NCBI RefSeq assembly: GCF_026212465.1
Contig: NC_080061.1
Location: 17,889,494-17,953,493, forward strand
DNA from: Amaranthus tricolor
Lineage: Eukaryota > Streptophyta > Magnoliopsida > Caryophyllales > Amaranthaceae
DNA: 64,000 nucleotides
Reading direction: 5' to 3'
The notes under the pieces were generated by a model that saw only the letters and a list, made by a program, of their open reading frames with translations, had not been told where the DNA came from and ran no database searches. Shown here piece after piece: positions 22,860 through 35,376 of this stretch. Position 1 is the first letter of the stretch; each line of letters opens with the position of its first letter. The translations under genes were made by a program, and so were the position numbers.

Positions 22860-23275
22860 TTCTGAATGACCGTCTTTATAAGAGACGGCTCTTCAGGTGC
22901 AGGCCCAACAAATGAAAAAAAGAGAAAAATCTAAAACTAACACGCACGTTTGATCCTAATTGGAGTTGGTGTTATAATTTATTGAAGTTGGTGTTATAAC
23001 CTATTGAAGTTGGTATTATAACCTATTAAAATTGGTATTTAGAGTTGGTGTAATAACCCGTCAAAGTTGGTATTATAACCTATTTGGAGATACTAACTTT
23101 AATAGGTTATAATACCAACTCTAATAGGTTATAATACCAACTTCAATAGGTTATAACACCAATTTTAAATAGGATTATATAGCACGCATTTTTCTGGTAA
23201 TTATTTTTTATTAATTCAAGGTCGGTCCACTTGAGACACCGTCTTTTATAAAGACGGTCTCAAGTAAGAATTTGT
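22860..23275. mobile_element. Foldback element with internal 22-bp repeats in both orientations
   Basis: Each margin is a roughly 34-bp palindrome: around GACCGTCTTTATAAGAGACGG (split ACCGTCTT/AAGAGACGG) on the left and CTTGAGAC...GTCTCAAG on the right. Between them about five to six direct copies of a 22-bp unit (type AGTTGGTATTATAACCTATT, 22960-23085) are followed by three to four copies in inverse orientation (23090-23175), so the whole core can fold into one long stem. It is non-coding. A related GGTCTC...GAGACC palindrome occurs at about 5622-5670. Confidence 0.6.
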
Positions 23276-25589
23276 GAAAAAAAAAAAAAAAAAAAACGAG
23301 AAAGCGGATTGTGAAAGTTTGGAGATGAAATTTGGAACGAAATTGATAATGGATACTTTTGTAAATCTTATGTTGTGCTTTTGTTTGTTAATGGAATGGA
23401 ATATATGGAGGTTCACGTGAAAATTAAAAATATACGAGTATAGAAACTTGTGCAATGAACGAATTTGTTACTGTAAAATATATATAAAAAAACAGTTTCA
23501 AACAATAATGTAAGTACTTTATACTATCGTTATTAAATTTATGAAATACATGACTTTTTAAATCAAAACATAATTATTGTCGTTTTTTTAATTATTTACC
23601 TGATACATAACTTTTTTTCATTCAATTGAACATATTAAATTCTAAGATAACTAAATAGAATTACTATAGTATATCATACAAATACTTTACCTAATTTAGC
23701 TCCAAACTTAAACAAAAAACTTTAGATTCTAAATTAGATAAATATTTTCATGTAATCAACTATTATTTACTTTATATAATCTTTTGATCTTATATCCCGT
23801 CCCAAGACATACAATAAGTCAAAAATTTTACTATATTATATTTTTAATTGTTCTTATATGTTTCAATTCATTTACTATATTTAGTTATATTATTACTAAA
23901 TAAAAATGGAATATTATCAATAAGTCAAAAATTATCGATCTTTTAACATGGTGTTATAAGGTTAAAATAATTAAATTTGTATTAATTAAATATAAATGGA
24001 CAAATATGAATTTAATGGTAAGTTGATGAATGTTGGAGTAAATTAGTTGGATCTTATTGATTAATATGGAAGTTGTGAGGCTTTATTTATTATGGATGAT
24101 GTGAAATTCTTGTAAATTAGGAGAGTCTTTTGGAAATCACTAATTGTGGCGATAGAATAATTGTGTTCTTAATAATTGGATAGCTTGACATTTTTGGATG
24201 GCTTATTGGATTCTTTTGAATATTTTTGATTTTGGGTTTATATGAATATATTGTGTTTAACTGGAAATATAAAGAGAATTATAGAGGTGAATAAGAAGCT
24301 TTAAATTAGTGTCGAATGCAATTATAATATTTTTATGACATATTGGGGGTTTAAGTTAGAAAATACACAATTCCTATAGGATTAGAAATGCTAAAGTGGA
24401 TTCTTGGTTTAAGCTACATTCATGGGAGGAGATGTAATAAGTTATACATTAGCATAGTAGTACCGAAAGTTGTTTGGTGATGTTAAGATTTTTGTTATGC
24501 TTCAAGAGACGATATCGAGGTACCCTTTTGGTCGATAGCAGTGGACTTGCTTCGACTCCTCAAAGCGACGTTATCGGTGAGTAGTAGCAGTCCCTCAAAG
24601 GGTCTAACCAGACTACATTTCTTGAAAAATAGTTTAATTAAAGTTGTTTTAAAATTGACAGTTGTTGAGACAAATTTTTTGTGACTTATTATGTTGATAA
24701 TGTGTTATGGCCTATGGATCGGGCCCAGGAGCTGATCATTGACGAAGTAGTAGTGGGACATTGTTCCCGACTCCCTATTTTGAGGCAAATTGTCATTAAG
24801 ATATTGACTAGTTTAACCAGAAAGTGACATAGTTTTGGCACTATGGGTGTTCCTCTCAACTAGACTCTTAGTACACACAAAGATCTAGGACTGATGTTGC
24901 TTTTAAATCTTTTATTTTGTTGTATTATGTTTGTATTGTTTTGGATTACTCTGCTCATTCAGTTAAATCTGTCACCCTATTATTTTTATCTTTTAGATTG
25001 GTAAAAATCGGTTTCAACCGGAAACGAAGGGATATCGGAAGTAATTTGAGAGTGTTTAGAAAACCTCTTTGATTGGAGATTTGGTCACTTGTGTGTAGTA
25101 GATTTATTGATCATAGAATTGTGTAATAGAGTAACTTTATAGGTTGTGGATCTTTATACATTTATTTTCTATTCGGTTGGGTCTTAGTATAATGAGATTG
25201 AGGCTATCTGTCATAGAAGAGGATTTGATTTGTGATCCTATTTTATAAAATATTATTTTGAGTTTGACTTCATTTTGGATATATAAATTCGTGACAACTT
25301 CTCTTACTTAATCTATAATTAAGTCAGTTTGTTATAGTAAATTTGCAATTTGAGAAATATTAGCTTTGGCTTTATAAATATGAACTTAAATTGCGTTTAA
25401 AATTTTTTTTACTCTTAATGAAATTCCAATCGCATTAACAAAATTTTACTCCTATTAAAATTCCAATCATTATTATTTGTTTGAATTCCTCTTTATATTA
25501 ATATATTTTACATGTCAATTCATTAAAACATATTAATAATTTAAGTCAGTGATATTTTGTCAAGTACTTAGTGAAAAAAGAGTACCAAG
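23276..25589. other. Non-coding region, possible decayed gypsy LTR
   Basis: It begins with an A20 run. The stretch from about 23951 (TGTTATAAGG) to about 25296 (TTCGTGACA) has an LTR-like composition: TG...CA ends, a GAGGTACCCTTTTGGTCG motif placed like the GGTACACGCTTAGACC motif of the Tekay LTR, and no ORFs. However, I found no matching TSD or partner. Otherwise nothing is recognised. Confidence 0.3.
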
Positions 25590-25720
25590 TGTATGTGATT
25601 TCTACATACACAGATTGAAAACAGCTATCTGATGGGCAATAAAATCGGGATTATAAATTATTTAAAAAAAATAATATGTTTCTTTTAAAAATTGAATTTT
25701 AAATTTAAAAGATTTGATCG
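25590..25720 (-). repeat. Inverted third copy of the end of the 1.07-kb repeat
   Basis: The segment GTGTATGTGAT...ACATACACA, GCTATCTGAT and AATCGGGATTATAAAT is the reverse complement of 2340-2470 and 3930-4060, with scattered differences. This shows the family is dispersed. Confidence 0.65.
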
Positions 25721-25925
25721 GCTTGTGTATGTATATTAGTGTAATGGCTCTCTTAAGTGTGCCACTAATTGAAATTAAGGGGGATTTTCTTTAAAAAATA
25801 TTAGTTTTCAACTAGTACTAAGGTTCGGATTTTTTTATGTATATATACAATAGTTTAGAAGGTCATAAATAATCTTTCGCCCTGAGTCACTGAAAACGAA
25901 GTGCCGGTCCTACTTGTATTTATTA

Positions 25926-26113
25926 TAATAAAGGGAATAAACCAATTTTAGTGTTTAAATCTCTGTGTTTTTTCATCTATTCCAATATACATTGCATACT
26001 ATATATACAAGAGATGTTTCCTAAAATAAGTAAATATACTGAATATTTTGTGCCCTAAATATATATCAAATATATGGAGAAATATTTGTTGCCTCAATTA
26101 GATTATTCTAACA
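25926..26113 (-). repeat. 3' LTR of the young copia element
   Basis: Minus-strand ends TGTTAGAATAATC and CCCTTTATTA; near-identical to 30649-30836. The polyprotein stop codon lies in the first bases of this LTR (about 26108). Confidence 0.93.
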
Positions 26114-29100
26114 CTCCCCCTCAAGTTGGGTCGTAGGGTCACCAACACCCAACTTGCGTAGAACACTCTCAAAAAACTGGGCTGCTGCTGCTTTAGTGAG
26201 GATATCTGCCAACTGATCCTCTGAGCGAACATGGGGCAGTTTAATGGTTTCATCTTCCAACTTTTCCTTTATGAAATGTCTGTCGATCTCGACAGTTTCG
26301 TGCGATCATGTTGTACCGGGTTCTCTGAGATGTTGATGGCAGCCTGATTATCACAATACAACACACAGCTCTTCATGGGCATAAAGCCAAGCTCAGTAAG
26401 AAGTCTCCTTAACCATAAGACTTCGGTAACTCCTTTGGCAATTCCCCGGAATTCAGCTTCAGCACTCGATAAGGCGACAACCTTTTGTTTCTTGCTCCTC
26501 CATGTCACAAGATTTCCACCTACTAGAGTGAAATAACCTGATGTTGATTTCCTATCATCTCTGTCACCTGCCCAATCTGCATCAGTATAAGCAACTACAT
26601 CAAGGTGACCATTCTTCTGGTATAGAACCCCTCTTCCTGGAGTTCCTTTCAAATATCTCAAGATCCTGATTACTGCCTCCATATGCTGTATCTGAGGTCG
26701 GTGCATAGCTCGACTTACAACTCCAACTGCGTAAGCTATGTCAGGTCTTGTATGAGCTAGGTATATCAACTTCCCCACCAGTTTCTGGTACTGCGCACAG
26801 TTTGTTGGTTCCCCATCTTCAAGAATTTGTAACCCATGGTTGATCATTATTGGTGTTTCAATGGGCTTACAATCTAACATACCTGCTTCAGCTAGTAGAT
26901 CCAGCACATACTTCCTTTGGGATATAAAGATGCCCCTGTTAGACCTTAGGACTTCAATCCCCAAAAAATACTTGAGCCTTCCTAGATCTTTCATTTCAAA
27001 TTCTTGGAACAACTTGTCTTTTAGGACTTTGATCTCGTCTCTGTCGTCCCCTGTAATGATCATGTCATCTACATAGATGATAAGGTAAGTTATCTTACTT
27101 CCGTTCTTCTTCAGAAAGAGTGTATGATCGGAGTTACTCTGTCTATATCCAAATTTCTTCATTGCTGAAGTGAATCTGCCAAACCATGCTCGGGGTGATT
27201 GTTTTAACCCATATAACGCTTTTCGTAATCTGCATCCTTCATTTTTACCGAATTCTCCTGAGAAACCTGGAGGAGTTTGCATGTAGACTTCTTCTTTTAG
27301 TTCCCCATGAAGGAAGGCGTTTTTTACATCGAATTGATGGAGAGGCCAATCAAGATTTGCTGCTATAGAGAATAGAACTCTGATAGTATCCAATTTAGCA
27401 ACTGGGGAGAATGTCTCTGAATAGTCAACTCCATATGTCTGTGTATACCCTTTCGCCACAAGTCTAGCTTTGTGCCGTTCGATGGATCCATCTGCTTTAT
27501 ATTTCACTGTATACACCCATTTACATCCCACTATCTTCTTTTCCTTTGGTAGGATGCATTTCTCCCATGTTTCATTTTTTTGTAGGGCGCCAATCTCTTC
27601 TTCCATAGCCTTCCTCCATTTACTATCCTGCATAGCTTCATCAACATTTTGTGGGAGTTTGGTTGCATAGATGGCGGTTTTGAAAGCTAGAGCACACTGT
27701 GACATGTTTCCCTTCTCGATTGGCTCGATCGAATATCTTGACCTCTTAGCTTCATAATCTGGATCATACCTTCTAGGAGGTACACCTCGAGTTGAGCGAG
27801 GTGGAAGCATGTACCCTTGAGGTTCATCTGTCTGTTCTTCCCCTGTTTCCACAATTTCACTAGTAATATCAACAATATCAGCATCACATATCTTATCTTG
27901 CTCAAGCAAAGAACTAACCTGATGTTCAGACATAACTGGATGTGGTATGGGGTGCACAACTTGGGGAGACAGTTCGGTAGCATTGCCTAATTGCTCTTGT
28001 GGGTCTGGGTTTAACATCCATGAACGGGTTAACCATCTGAGATCGTCACTTTGCATCTCCCCCTGACATCGAGGATGGGTGTAGTAGTATTCGGATTCAG
28101 AGAAATCACAATCCATCGTGGTGTACATACGTTGATTTTTCGAATCATAACACCTATACCCCTTCTGGTTTCTTCCATAGCCCAAGAAAACACACTTAAT
28201 AGCCCTTGGTTCAAGTTTACTTCGTATTCTTTTCGGGCAGTGAACATAGACAGTGCACCCAAAGATTCGGGGGGGTAAGGAATGTGAGGAAGGTATGGGT
28301 AGGTATTTTTGAAGGGTTTCTAAGGGTGTTTTATAGTTTAGGGCTTTTGTGGGAAGACGGTTAGTGAGGTAGGTAGCGGTGAAAATAGCATCAGGCCAAT
28401 GGGTGGTAGGAACATGGGATTCAAGCATTATGGCACGGGTTATCTCTAATAAGGTTCTGTTTTTCCGTTCAGCTACACCATTTTGTTGAGGTGTATCTGG
28501 ACACGAAGTTTGGTGAATAATGCCTTTACTAGCGAAGAATTTGTGCATCTCAGTGTTAACATATTCACGCCCATTATCAGTTCTCAAGATACGGAGTTGG
28601 GTTTGGAATTGGGTGCATATCATGTGATAAAAATTAACAAACACTTCAAACACCTCAGATTTGTGTTTAAGAAAATAAATCCAGCTCATTCGAGTACAAT
28701 CATCAATAAACACAATATAATAAAGAAAACCATGCATTCCACAAATAGGTGCGGGTCCCCAAACATCTGAATGAACAATCATAAACGGTAAACTGGATTT
28801 ATTCAAACTACTAGGATACGAATGTTTATGACTTTTTGCTAGAATACATGTCTCACATTTAAAATCCAAATTTAATCTAGCTAAAGTGGGAAAAAGTTTC
28901 TCAAGATACCCTAAAGATGGATGTCCAAGTCTACGATGCCAAGTCCATAGTTGTTTCTCCCGTGACCCGTGAGCAAGAACTGCATTGCCTTGTTGAACCG
29001 TCTCTTCCAAGTAGTACATACCACCTTTTTCAATACCACGCCCAATAATCTTGCCCGTCTGAACATCCTGCACAATACAACAATCAGATTTTATGAGCAC

Positions 29101-30556
29101 AGTGCAATTGAGTTCTCTCGTAAGGTGACTGACGGACAACAATTTATGTGAGAGATTAGGAACAAAGAGACAATTATTCAAGGTTAAATTTAATAGTTCC
29201 AGCACCCATGACTTTAATTTCTTCCCCATTAGCAGTTTTAATGAGATTTTTTTTCGGTCGGTCATGATTTAAAAAATCATTTTGATCATAAGACATCGTG
29301 TCCGTAGCTCCGCAATCAAGAATCCACTCGTTAGTACAATTTGACAAATTATTTTCACAAGCAAAAGAAAAAACGGGTGGAAGATAGGAGGCCACGTCGC
29401 CCTTCCAGATTCCTTTAAAAACTGGGTGCCCTTCATTTGAAGGGTCACTTCCTTCTTCTTTCTCTCTCAGCTTTTGCTTTTCTCTGTTACCTTCACGTTC
29501 CTCTGAGTTTTGAACCATGGCTGCCATGCTTTCGTCTGATTTTGTACCGGTGCCTAAAACAATCGCTGCTCTTCCAGATCTTGGCTGATCAGAAAGTTGA
29601 CCGGCCATTTTTGCCCCTTTCTTCCTCGTGTCTGGCCACCAATCCGGGTATCCCACAAGCTTGAAGCACTCACTTTTCGTGTGTCTCATCCCACCACAGT
29701 GGGTACTTTGAAGATGGATCCTTTCATCATTTTTCAGGTAAGATCTCTCCGATCTCCCTCTGACAGCAAAAACGCCCCCTGAGCCCGATGATTCTAACTC
29801 CGATGAGGGCTCCTTTTTCATGATTCCCCTTCTCATTATTTCCCTCCTTATGAAAGCATATGCTTCCTCTGCAGTGGGTAATGGATCTTGGAGGAGGAGA
29901 TCTCTTCTCTCTTTGTCGAACGTTTCATTTACCCCTGCAAGAAATTGATACAATCAATTTTTTTGGGTTAATTGATTGTAAATAATTTTGTCTTCTGGGT
30001 CCTTCATCGAGTTTGGTTGCCTCCTATCGATTTCCTTCCACAGAGTTATTAAGTTGCTATAGTATTTTTCCAAGGTGTCGGTCTTTTGTTCGATTTTATT
30101 GGCTTTGACAGTGAGGTCGAAAATTTGGAGACCATCACTGCCACTGCTATATACGGTTTCGATCCCTTTCCAAAGAGTCTTTGCGGTTGGAAAATCGATA
30201 AATTGGTTAACTAAATCCGAGTGAATGCTTTTGATTATCCATGAAATAACCACTGAATCTCGCCTGGTCCATTGGCTGTACTCTTGGTCTGTTTGTGGTG
30301 GTGGGTCAGCGATGATATGATTGAGCCGATCTCGACCACTTAGGGCTAATTGCATCAACCTGGACCACATGGTGTAATTCTGGTGAGTTAACTTTTCTGA
30401 TATTGAGAATGTGGGAATCGAAATTGTGGTGGTGCTTGTGGATGTTTCGGATGGCAGAGGGGGTGATTTATTAGTGTTTAACTGTGAGAACAATTGCAAT
30501 AGTTGCCTCATTGTTACTGGTTGGTCTGGCATGATTATGGTGTCTTTTGACTCCAT
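26108..30556 (-). pseudogene. Copia gag-pol polyprotein, three lesions
   Basis: Gag starts at ATG 30556 and is interrupted by an in-frame TGA at about 29954 (CGA to TGA fits CpG deamination). The gag zinc knuckle (about 29700) reads STHCGG...H....C, with the usual first Cys replaced by Ser. Protease has WILDCGATDTM (about 29315), DCG instead of the common DSG. A one-base frameshift lies near 29185. Integrase: HRRLGHPS and CETCILAKSHKH (zinc site, about 28930-28850), DVWGP, RTDNGREY (about 28590), TPQQNGVAERKNRT (about 28480), completing DDE. RT: YVDDMIITG (about 27070). RNase H: SSAEAEFRG (about 26465) and DNQAA (about 26350). A final one-base frameshift near 26300 removes the last 60 or so residues. 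The 998-residue open stretch 29265-26269 shows how little has decayed. Confidence 0.93.
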
Positions 30557-30648
30557 TTGTTTTCCTTTTCAGGTGAGGTTTAATTTTCCGGTAGATGATG
30601 AAGCCGCTTAGACGATTTCTCTTCAGAAACGTCTTGGCTCTGATACCA

Positions 30649-30836
30649 TAATAAAGGGAATAAACCAATTTTAGTGTTTAAATATCTCTGTTTTTTCATC
30701 TATTCCAATATACATTGCATACTATATATACAAGAGATGTTTCCTAAAATAAGTAAATATACTGAATATTTTGTGCCCTAAATATATATCAAATATATGG
30801 AGAAATATCTGTTGCCTCAATTAGATTATTCTAACA
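30649..30836 (-). repeat. 5' LTR of the young copia element
   Basis: 188 bp. It directly abuts the primer-binding site at 30648 and is flanked on the right by the TSD TATTA (30837-30841). Confidence 0.93.
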
Positions 30837-33147
30837 TATTAACTTGTAAAAGGACATTATAATATCTTGAATATATTTTAATAAGCTCGATTAGATAAAT
30901 CAAGATCCACAAACTATGGAGCAGCATGGTTATTATGTTGTTTCTTATGAAGGTTCGTGACGGTCAACCTGCATGGGTATATATATATGTTGTTTCTTAT
31001 TAATTATTAATAAATTAATAATTAGTTTAATAAATAATTAAATATACATATATATAATCTTTATATCCTTAATACATTTCTAGATGAGTAGTTTACCCGG
31101 CGCATGAACGAAATGTTTTCCATCTAAGTTCATCTAAGATCGACTGGTCTGATCTATGTTAAACTAAAGAGTTAATTTATATAATCTAGAGCATCATTCC
31201 ATGCGAATTTAAAATATGTTTTGATAGCGACCAACTATTGTTAATTGTGGGTAAAAATCATGAACGTCGATTAGAAAAGGCAAAGCAAGCTGGCTATCCG
31301 TGAGGGCTGTAAAAAATATATTTTTATGTACAAGATTAATATAATTTGAATTAAATTTAGATGTAATTTATTTATTTTTATGTAAAGTATGAGTTATACG
31401 GTTTTTTTATAAAATAGTTTTAGGAGTCTATTCTAATTTTTTGTCTTTGTGCCAAAAAAAAAAACAAGAAGGTTCTACTGTAAGGGGTGTTTTGATTTAA
31501 CCGAAAAAATTTTTAATTCATGAAAAATGCTTTTTTATTAGAAACATTTTTTAATGAAATACTTAAATGGAAATAAGTTTTTCTTTTGTTTGGTTCAATT
31601 AAAAAACTCATATAAAGGTTGAGGAAACGAAAAAAATTTTCCTCTATTTTTGAACGAAAATGCAAAAGACTTATAGTACACAAGTGTTTTTATGTTTTCC
31701 ACTTTAGCTTCATTTGTCTTGTAAAACATAGATGTGGAAACGTGTTTTTCAAGAAAACACTTAACTCCCAAGTCCCAACCAAATAATTTCTAAACATGAG
31801 TATGAATAATTAATTAATACTTGTTCTGTTCTAAAATTTTAGCTATATTTACAATATGAAAATTTTTCATCACCAATCAGCTTTAATTTATATTTTATAC
31901 TTTTTTGTTTAATTCGACTCAATGTCGACTTATTATAAATTTCTATAATATTTAGTTGTGCATATTTACAGATAATAAAAATTCAAAGTAGTAAATTGAC
32001 AAATATATAAAGTATAAATGAAGTTAAAATTTGGAGACATAAATCGTTCTTTATACGTTGTTTCCTATTTATACAAATACCTTATGCATTAATTTAGAGA
32101 CGTATGCAGTTTGGAATCAATCAAGCATCTTTCGCCGTGAAACAAGGAGTAACAGCCTAAGTACCTAACAGATGTAACACACATGCAAATATCTACGTTG
32201 ACTGTAATTTATATTTTATTATTGCTTGCACATTTAATGTATGAGTACGAATATAAAATTCTCTAAAATATACTTCCTCTATCAAATTTTCTAAGCTAAT
32301 TATACTTTTACAATTTGTTACTTTCTTAACCAAAAAGCGTTTATAGCTTAATGGATAAAGCATATGCATATGGGATAGAAGGTTTGGAATTTAAAGGGCT
32401 TCATATTAAAAAATCATATTAAGATAAATATTATTGTAGTAGAGTAGCTGGTAGAAGTTAAGATAGTTATAAGTTTAAACCTATTAATTACATTTTTTCT
32501 CTTCTTTTTTTTTTATCTCTTGCCAAAGCAACCCTTTAACCTCCAAATACTTTCTCTTACATTATTCACCTTTTACACATTCATCAAACATTAATTATTA
32601 CTAATTCAATTTATAAAAATTATCAATAATTTATTTCTAAATTTTTGAACTCTTCAAACTTTGACTCTTATTATTAGGCATCAACTATTACTATTTTTTT
32701 TCTCTTTCACTTTAACATTAGAGAACAAAGTTTAATTTTTAAACTTAATTTAAATTATATTTATAAAAAAATAATATAAAATTAGAAATTTTGTTGAGGT
32801 TTTTTTAATTCTAGTAATTTAAATTAAAATTGTGTTGAATTATGATGAATATCCACGTAATATGGAGCATAATCATTTTGTTGTTTTCCTACTAAGGCTC
32901 GTGACGGTCGAAATGCATGCATCTAGATTGATCTAAGATCGGCATCATGTGTGATCCATGTTAAACTAAAGAAAAAATTTATGTAAATAAATAAATTGTG
33001 CATCGCTGGCGGAATAACAAGGAGTAGCCAAACTGTTAGCATTTTGGTAAACACATCTTAGATCTTTATATTAATCCTGCTTGTTAGCCATGAAATTAAA
33101 CAAGGAGTAACAGGTATAAAACACATGACATCCACATTATTGACTTT
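30837..33147. other. Non-coding region with a degenerate internal duplication
   Basis: No genes. Blocks at about 30915-31190 and 32137-32200 recur at about 32860-32975 and 33085-33125. Shared words are GTGACGGTC, CATCTAGATTGATCTAAGATC-like text, ATCCATGTTAAACTAAAGA and CAAGGAGTAACAG. A tRNA-like head lies at 32337-32395. The rest is AT-rich and featureless. Confidence 0.5.
32337..32395 (+). repeat. Decayed tRNA-derived segment
   Basis: TAGCTTAATGGATA (box A) and GGGATAGAAGGTTTGGAAT match the tRNA-like head at 10026. Box B is destroyed. No similarity continues beyond the head. Confidence 0.45.
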
Positions 33148-34328
33148 TGTTGGAATATAAAGAGATGGTCAAATGCAACAAGAGGGGGGTGAATTGTTGT
33201 GTATTAAGATTTACTACGTTTTTTGCTTGAACTTGCGGAATTTTAACAAACAAAATAAAACTTAAACTTAAGAAGCAAGAAATAAAAAGAGACAAAGATT
33301 TTACGTGGAAACCTTCTTGGCCTAATAAGAAGGAAAAACCACGACCCCCCGGGATTTCAAAATTCTCACTATGTTTAGGCAATCAATAACAATTACACAA
33401 AACAATGTTTGCTTCACTTGAAACTTCTCTACTCTAGGCTTAATTCTCTTTCTCTATTCTCCCTTTCTATATCTCTTCTCACGTTTCTCTTTTCTTATAC
33501 CCTTAGACTTCCCACAAGTCTAATTACAACAAATCACACATCAACCCTTACAAGGCCAATTCTCAAGAGGATTACAATAAAAATAATTACTTAAGAAAAA
33601 TATAATAAAGTAATTGGCATGTAAAAACTGAAAATACTTTTCTTAATTTGATCTCCCTTTTATGGACACTCTTGAATACATTTTGGTACGAGCAAAGTCC
33701 CTTCTATTTATAGTGGGAACAGCCAGCAGTTTTCTCAGACATACCTCCCACTATCCCCCACGTTCTCAAAACAAAAGGTAGTGGAATTATGAAAGTGTCC
33801 GGCTGTTATTTGCTCAAAGAAAAAATCAGTTTCCTTAATGCTAAAAATAGCATAGGAATTAAAACATAAGATCCTATTAAAAAGGAGATCTTAAACTAAT
33901 TAAGAAAAAGTCTTAGGCTATTTTTAGAAAACCTAAAAATAGATTTGCCAACCAATTTATTAATTAATTAAGCAATTAAATTAATTCTAAACCGTTACAT
34001 CAACTTAAAAACAGAAAATAATTAATTCGCAATTTTCCAGTCGATGCTGTTCTCCAGACCTGCTACGTAGGAACAGCGTACTGTCTCCAGCTTCAGCTTC
34101 TGTCAGAATGTTCATTTTGGGAACAGTAGACTGTACGTCTACTTTGAACATTATAACACTTATCTAACATCTTGAACATATTAAGACATGTACAACTTCC
34201 ACGAATCCAAGTCATAGGCTTCATCAACGATTCAAACTAAATCGGATATATACCTACAAAACAATCTCTAAAAAATATGTTTGTTTATTTAAAAGTGAAG
34301 TCATCATCAAAACCTTAAGAGGCCAACA
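33148..34328 (-). mobile_element. Solo LTR, same family as 182-1734, minus strand
   Basis: The plus-strand ends are TGTTGGAATATAAAG and TTAAGAGGCCAACA, flanked by ACTTT on both sides (33143-33147 and 34329-34333). On the minus strand it runs collinearly with 182-1734: TCATCATCAAAAC near the start, CCTATGACTTGG, TTGTACATGTC, GTCTACTGTTCC, a TATA-like CTATAAATAG (about 33705), GGTTTTTCCTTC, TTCCACGTAAAA and CACCCCCCTCTTGTTG. Length 1181 bp. No internal region is attached. Confidence 0.88.
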
Positions 34329-34817
34329 ACTTTATTTTGGGATATTTTAAATGTTATTATAAGTTTTTGGTTTCTACGTGATAAATAAACATTTTTATTA
34401 ATTTGCATGTAAATTAAAGCTTTTAACTTTTTTACTTGATAGGTAAAAGGTTAAGATTTTTGTTAAATTTAAGATATTAACAACAATCAATCATCATGAC
34501 GACTTTTTTCTAAAAATTGACGTCACAATCACCCATGAGCGAAGCTACATAGGGGCCCGGGCCCCCTTGCTGAAAATATAATCCTTTATATTTTTGGCTT
34601 TGACCCCTTACTAATATGATGTATAGTTCATCGAGCGCCAAAATATAACAAAAATTACTATAACTCAATGATTGGAGTAACATATTTGTAATCTATGTTT
34701 AAGGAATCAAACCTTAATTTAAACTATTTAGTTTATGGACTAATAAATTTATATTATTTTTTCGTTCTCGATGAAACTAGGAAGTATAAAAGACACTTGA
34801 AATACCTAAAGTGGAAG
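34329..34817. other. Non-coding spacer
   Basis: Contains a GC-rich word GGGGCCCGGGCCCCC (about 34553) followed by CTTGCTGAAAA, possibly part of a DNA-transposon terminus, but no second end was found. Confidence 0.35.
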
Positions 34818-35376
34818 TGTTACCAAGGTCAACGGTCAACGAACTGGAAGTGAGATGTGACTCCTCTGTGGATGTGATCTGAAGTCCTACAACACAACAC
34901 GTTAGCCTTGCCCGAGGGATGATCTCCCGGAAAATCCCTCCGACGCTCAAGTCAGATAGGAGATGAGAGTTCAATGAATGAATGATAATAAGTTGAATGC
35001 AGGATATTGGTTGTTTATATTTTGGTATGTTGATGAAGATAATGGTGAGTAGAGATTTTGACAGAGTTTCGGTATGGTATCTTCACTTAGGGGGTAAATG
35101 ATGCTAGCTGCATCTATTTATTATGGTAGAGAGGAAGTTATTTTTGGGAGAGAATAGGTCATTATGGATGTGATGGATAGTAGTAGTGGAGAGGTTAATA
35201 ATGGGTAGTTATTTTAGGGTTTAAGGAAGTTATTTACTTGTCGGTTAAGCAGACTGAACGATATGTCTTAAAAGCCCCTTGACTAAGAGTCAAGGTCAAT
35301 GTCAAGTCAATGGGTAGTTAGGTAGTTTCACAATGACACTTATTAAATAAATAAACAATTAAATGTTACCATAACA
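34818..35376 (-). repeat. 3' LTR of the Tat-type element
   Basis: On the minus strand it begins TGTTATGGTAAC and ends CCTTGGTAACA, about 559 bp with short inverted TGTTA/TAACA ends. It includes a TATA-like TAATAAATAG (about 35130) and a Tat-typical U5 block (34895-34960). The upstream purine-rich word GTGGGGCTAAA may be the polypurine tract. No partner LTR exists in the window, so the ends are inferred from motifs only. Confidence 0.55.

Larger units (their letters stand above)
25926..30836 (-). mobile_element. Young Ty1/copia retrotransposon, minus strand, structurally complete
   Basis: LTRs at 25926-26113 and 30649-30836 (188 bp each) differ at only about three positions by eye. TSD TATTA lies on both sides (25921-25925, 30837-30841). 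On the minus strand the primer-binding site TGGTATCAGAGCCAAGACG (30648-30630, initiator Met tRNA) follows the 5' LTR. The purine tract of type CCAACTTGAGGGGGAG (ending 26114) precedes the 3' LTR. The internal region holds gag, PR, IN, RT and RNase H in copia order. The gene is broken at three places, so the copy is recent but defective unless helped in trans. Confidence 0.95.
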
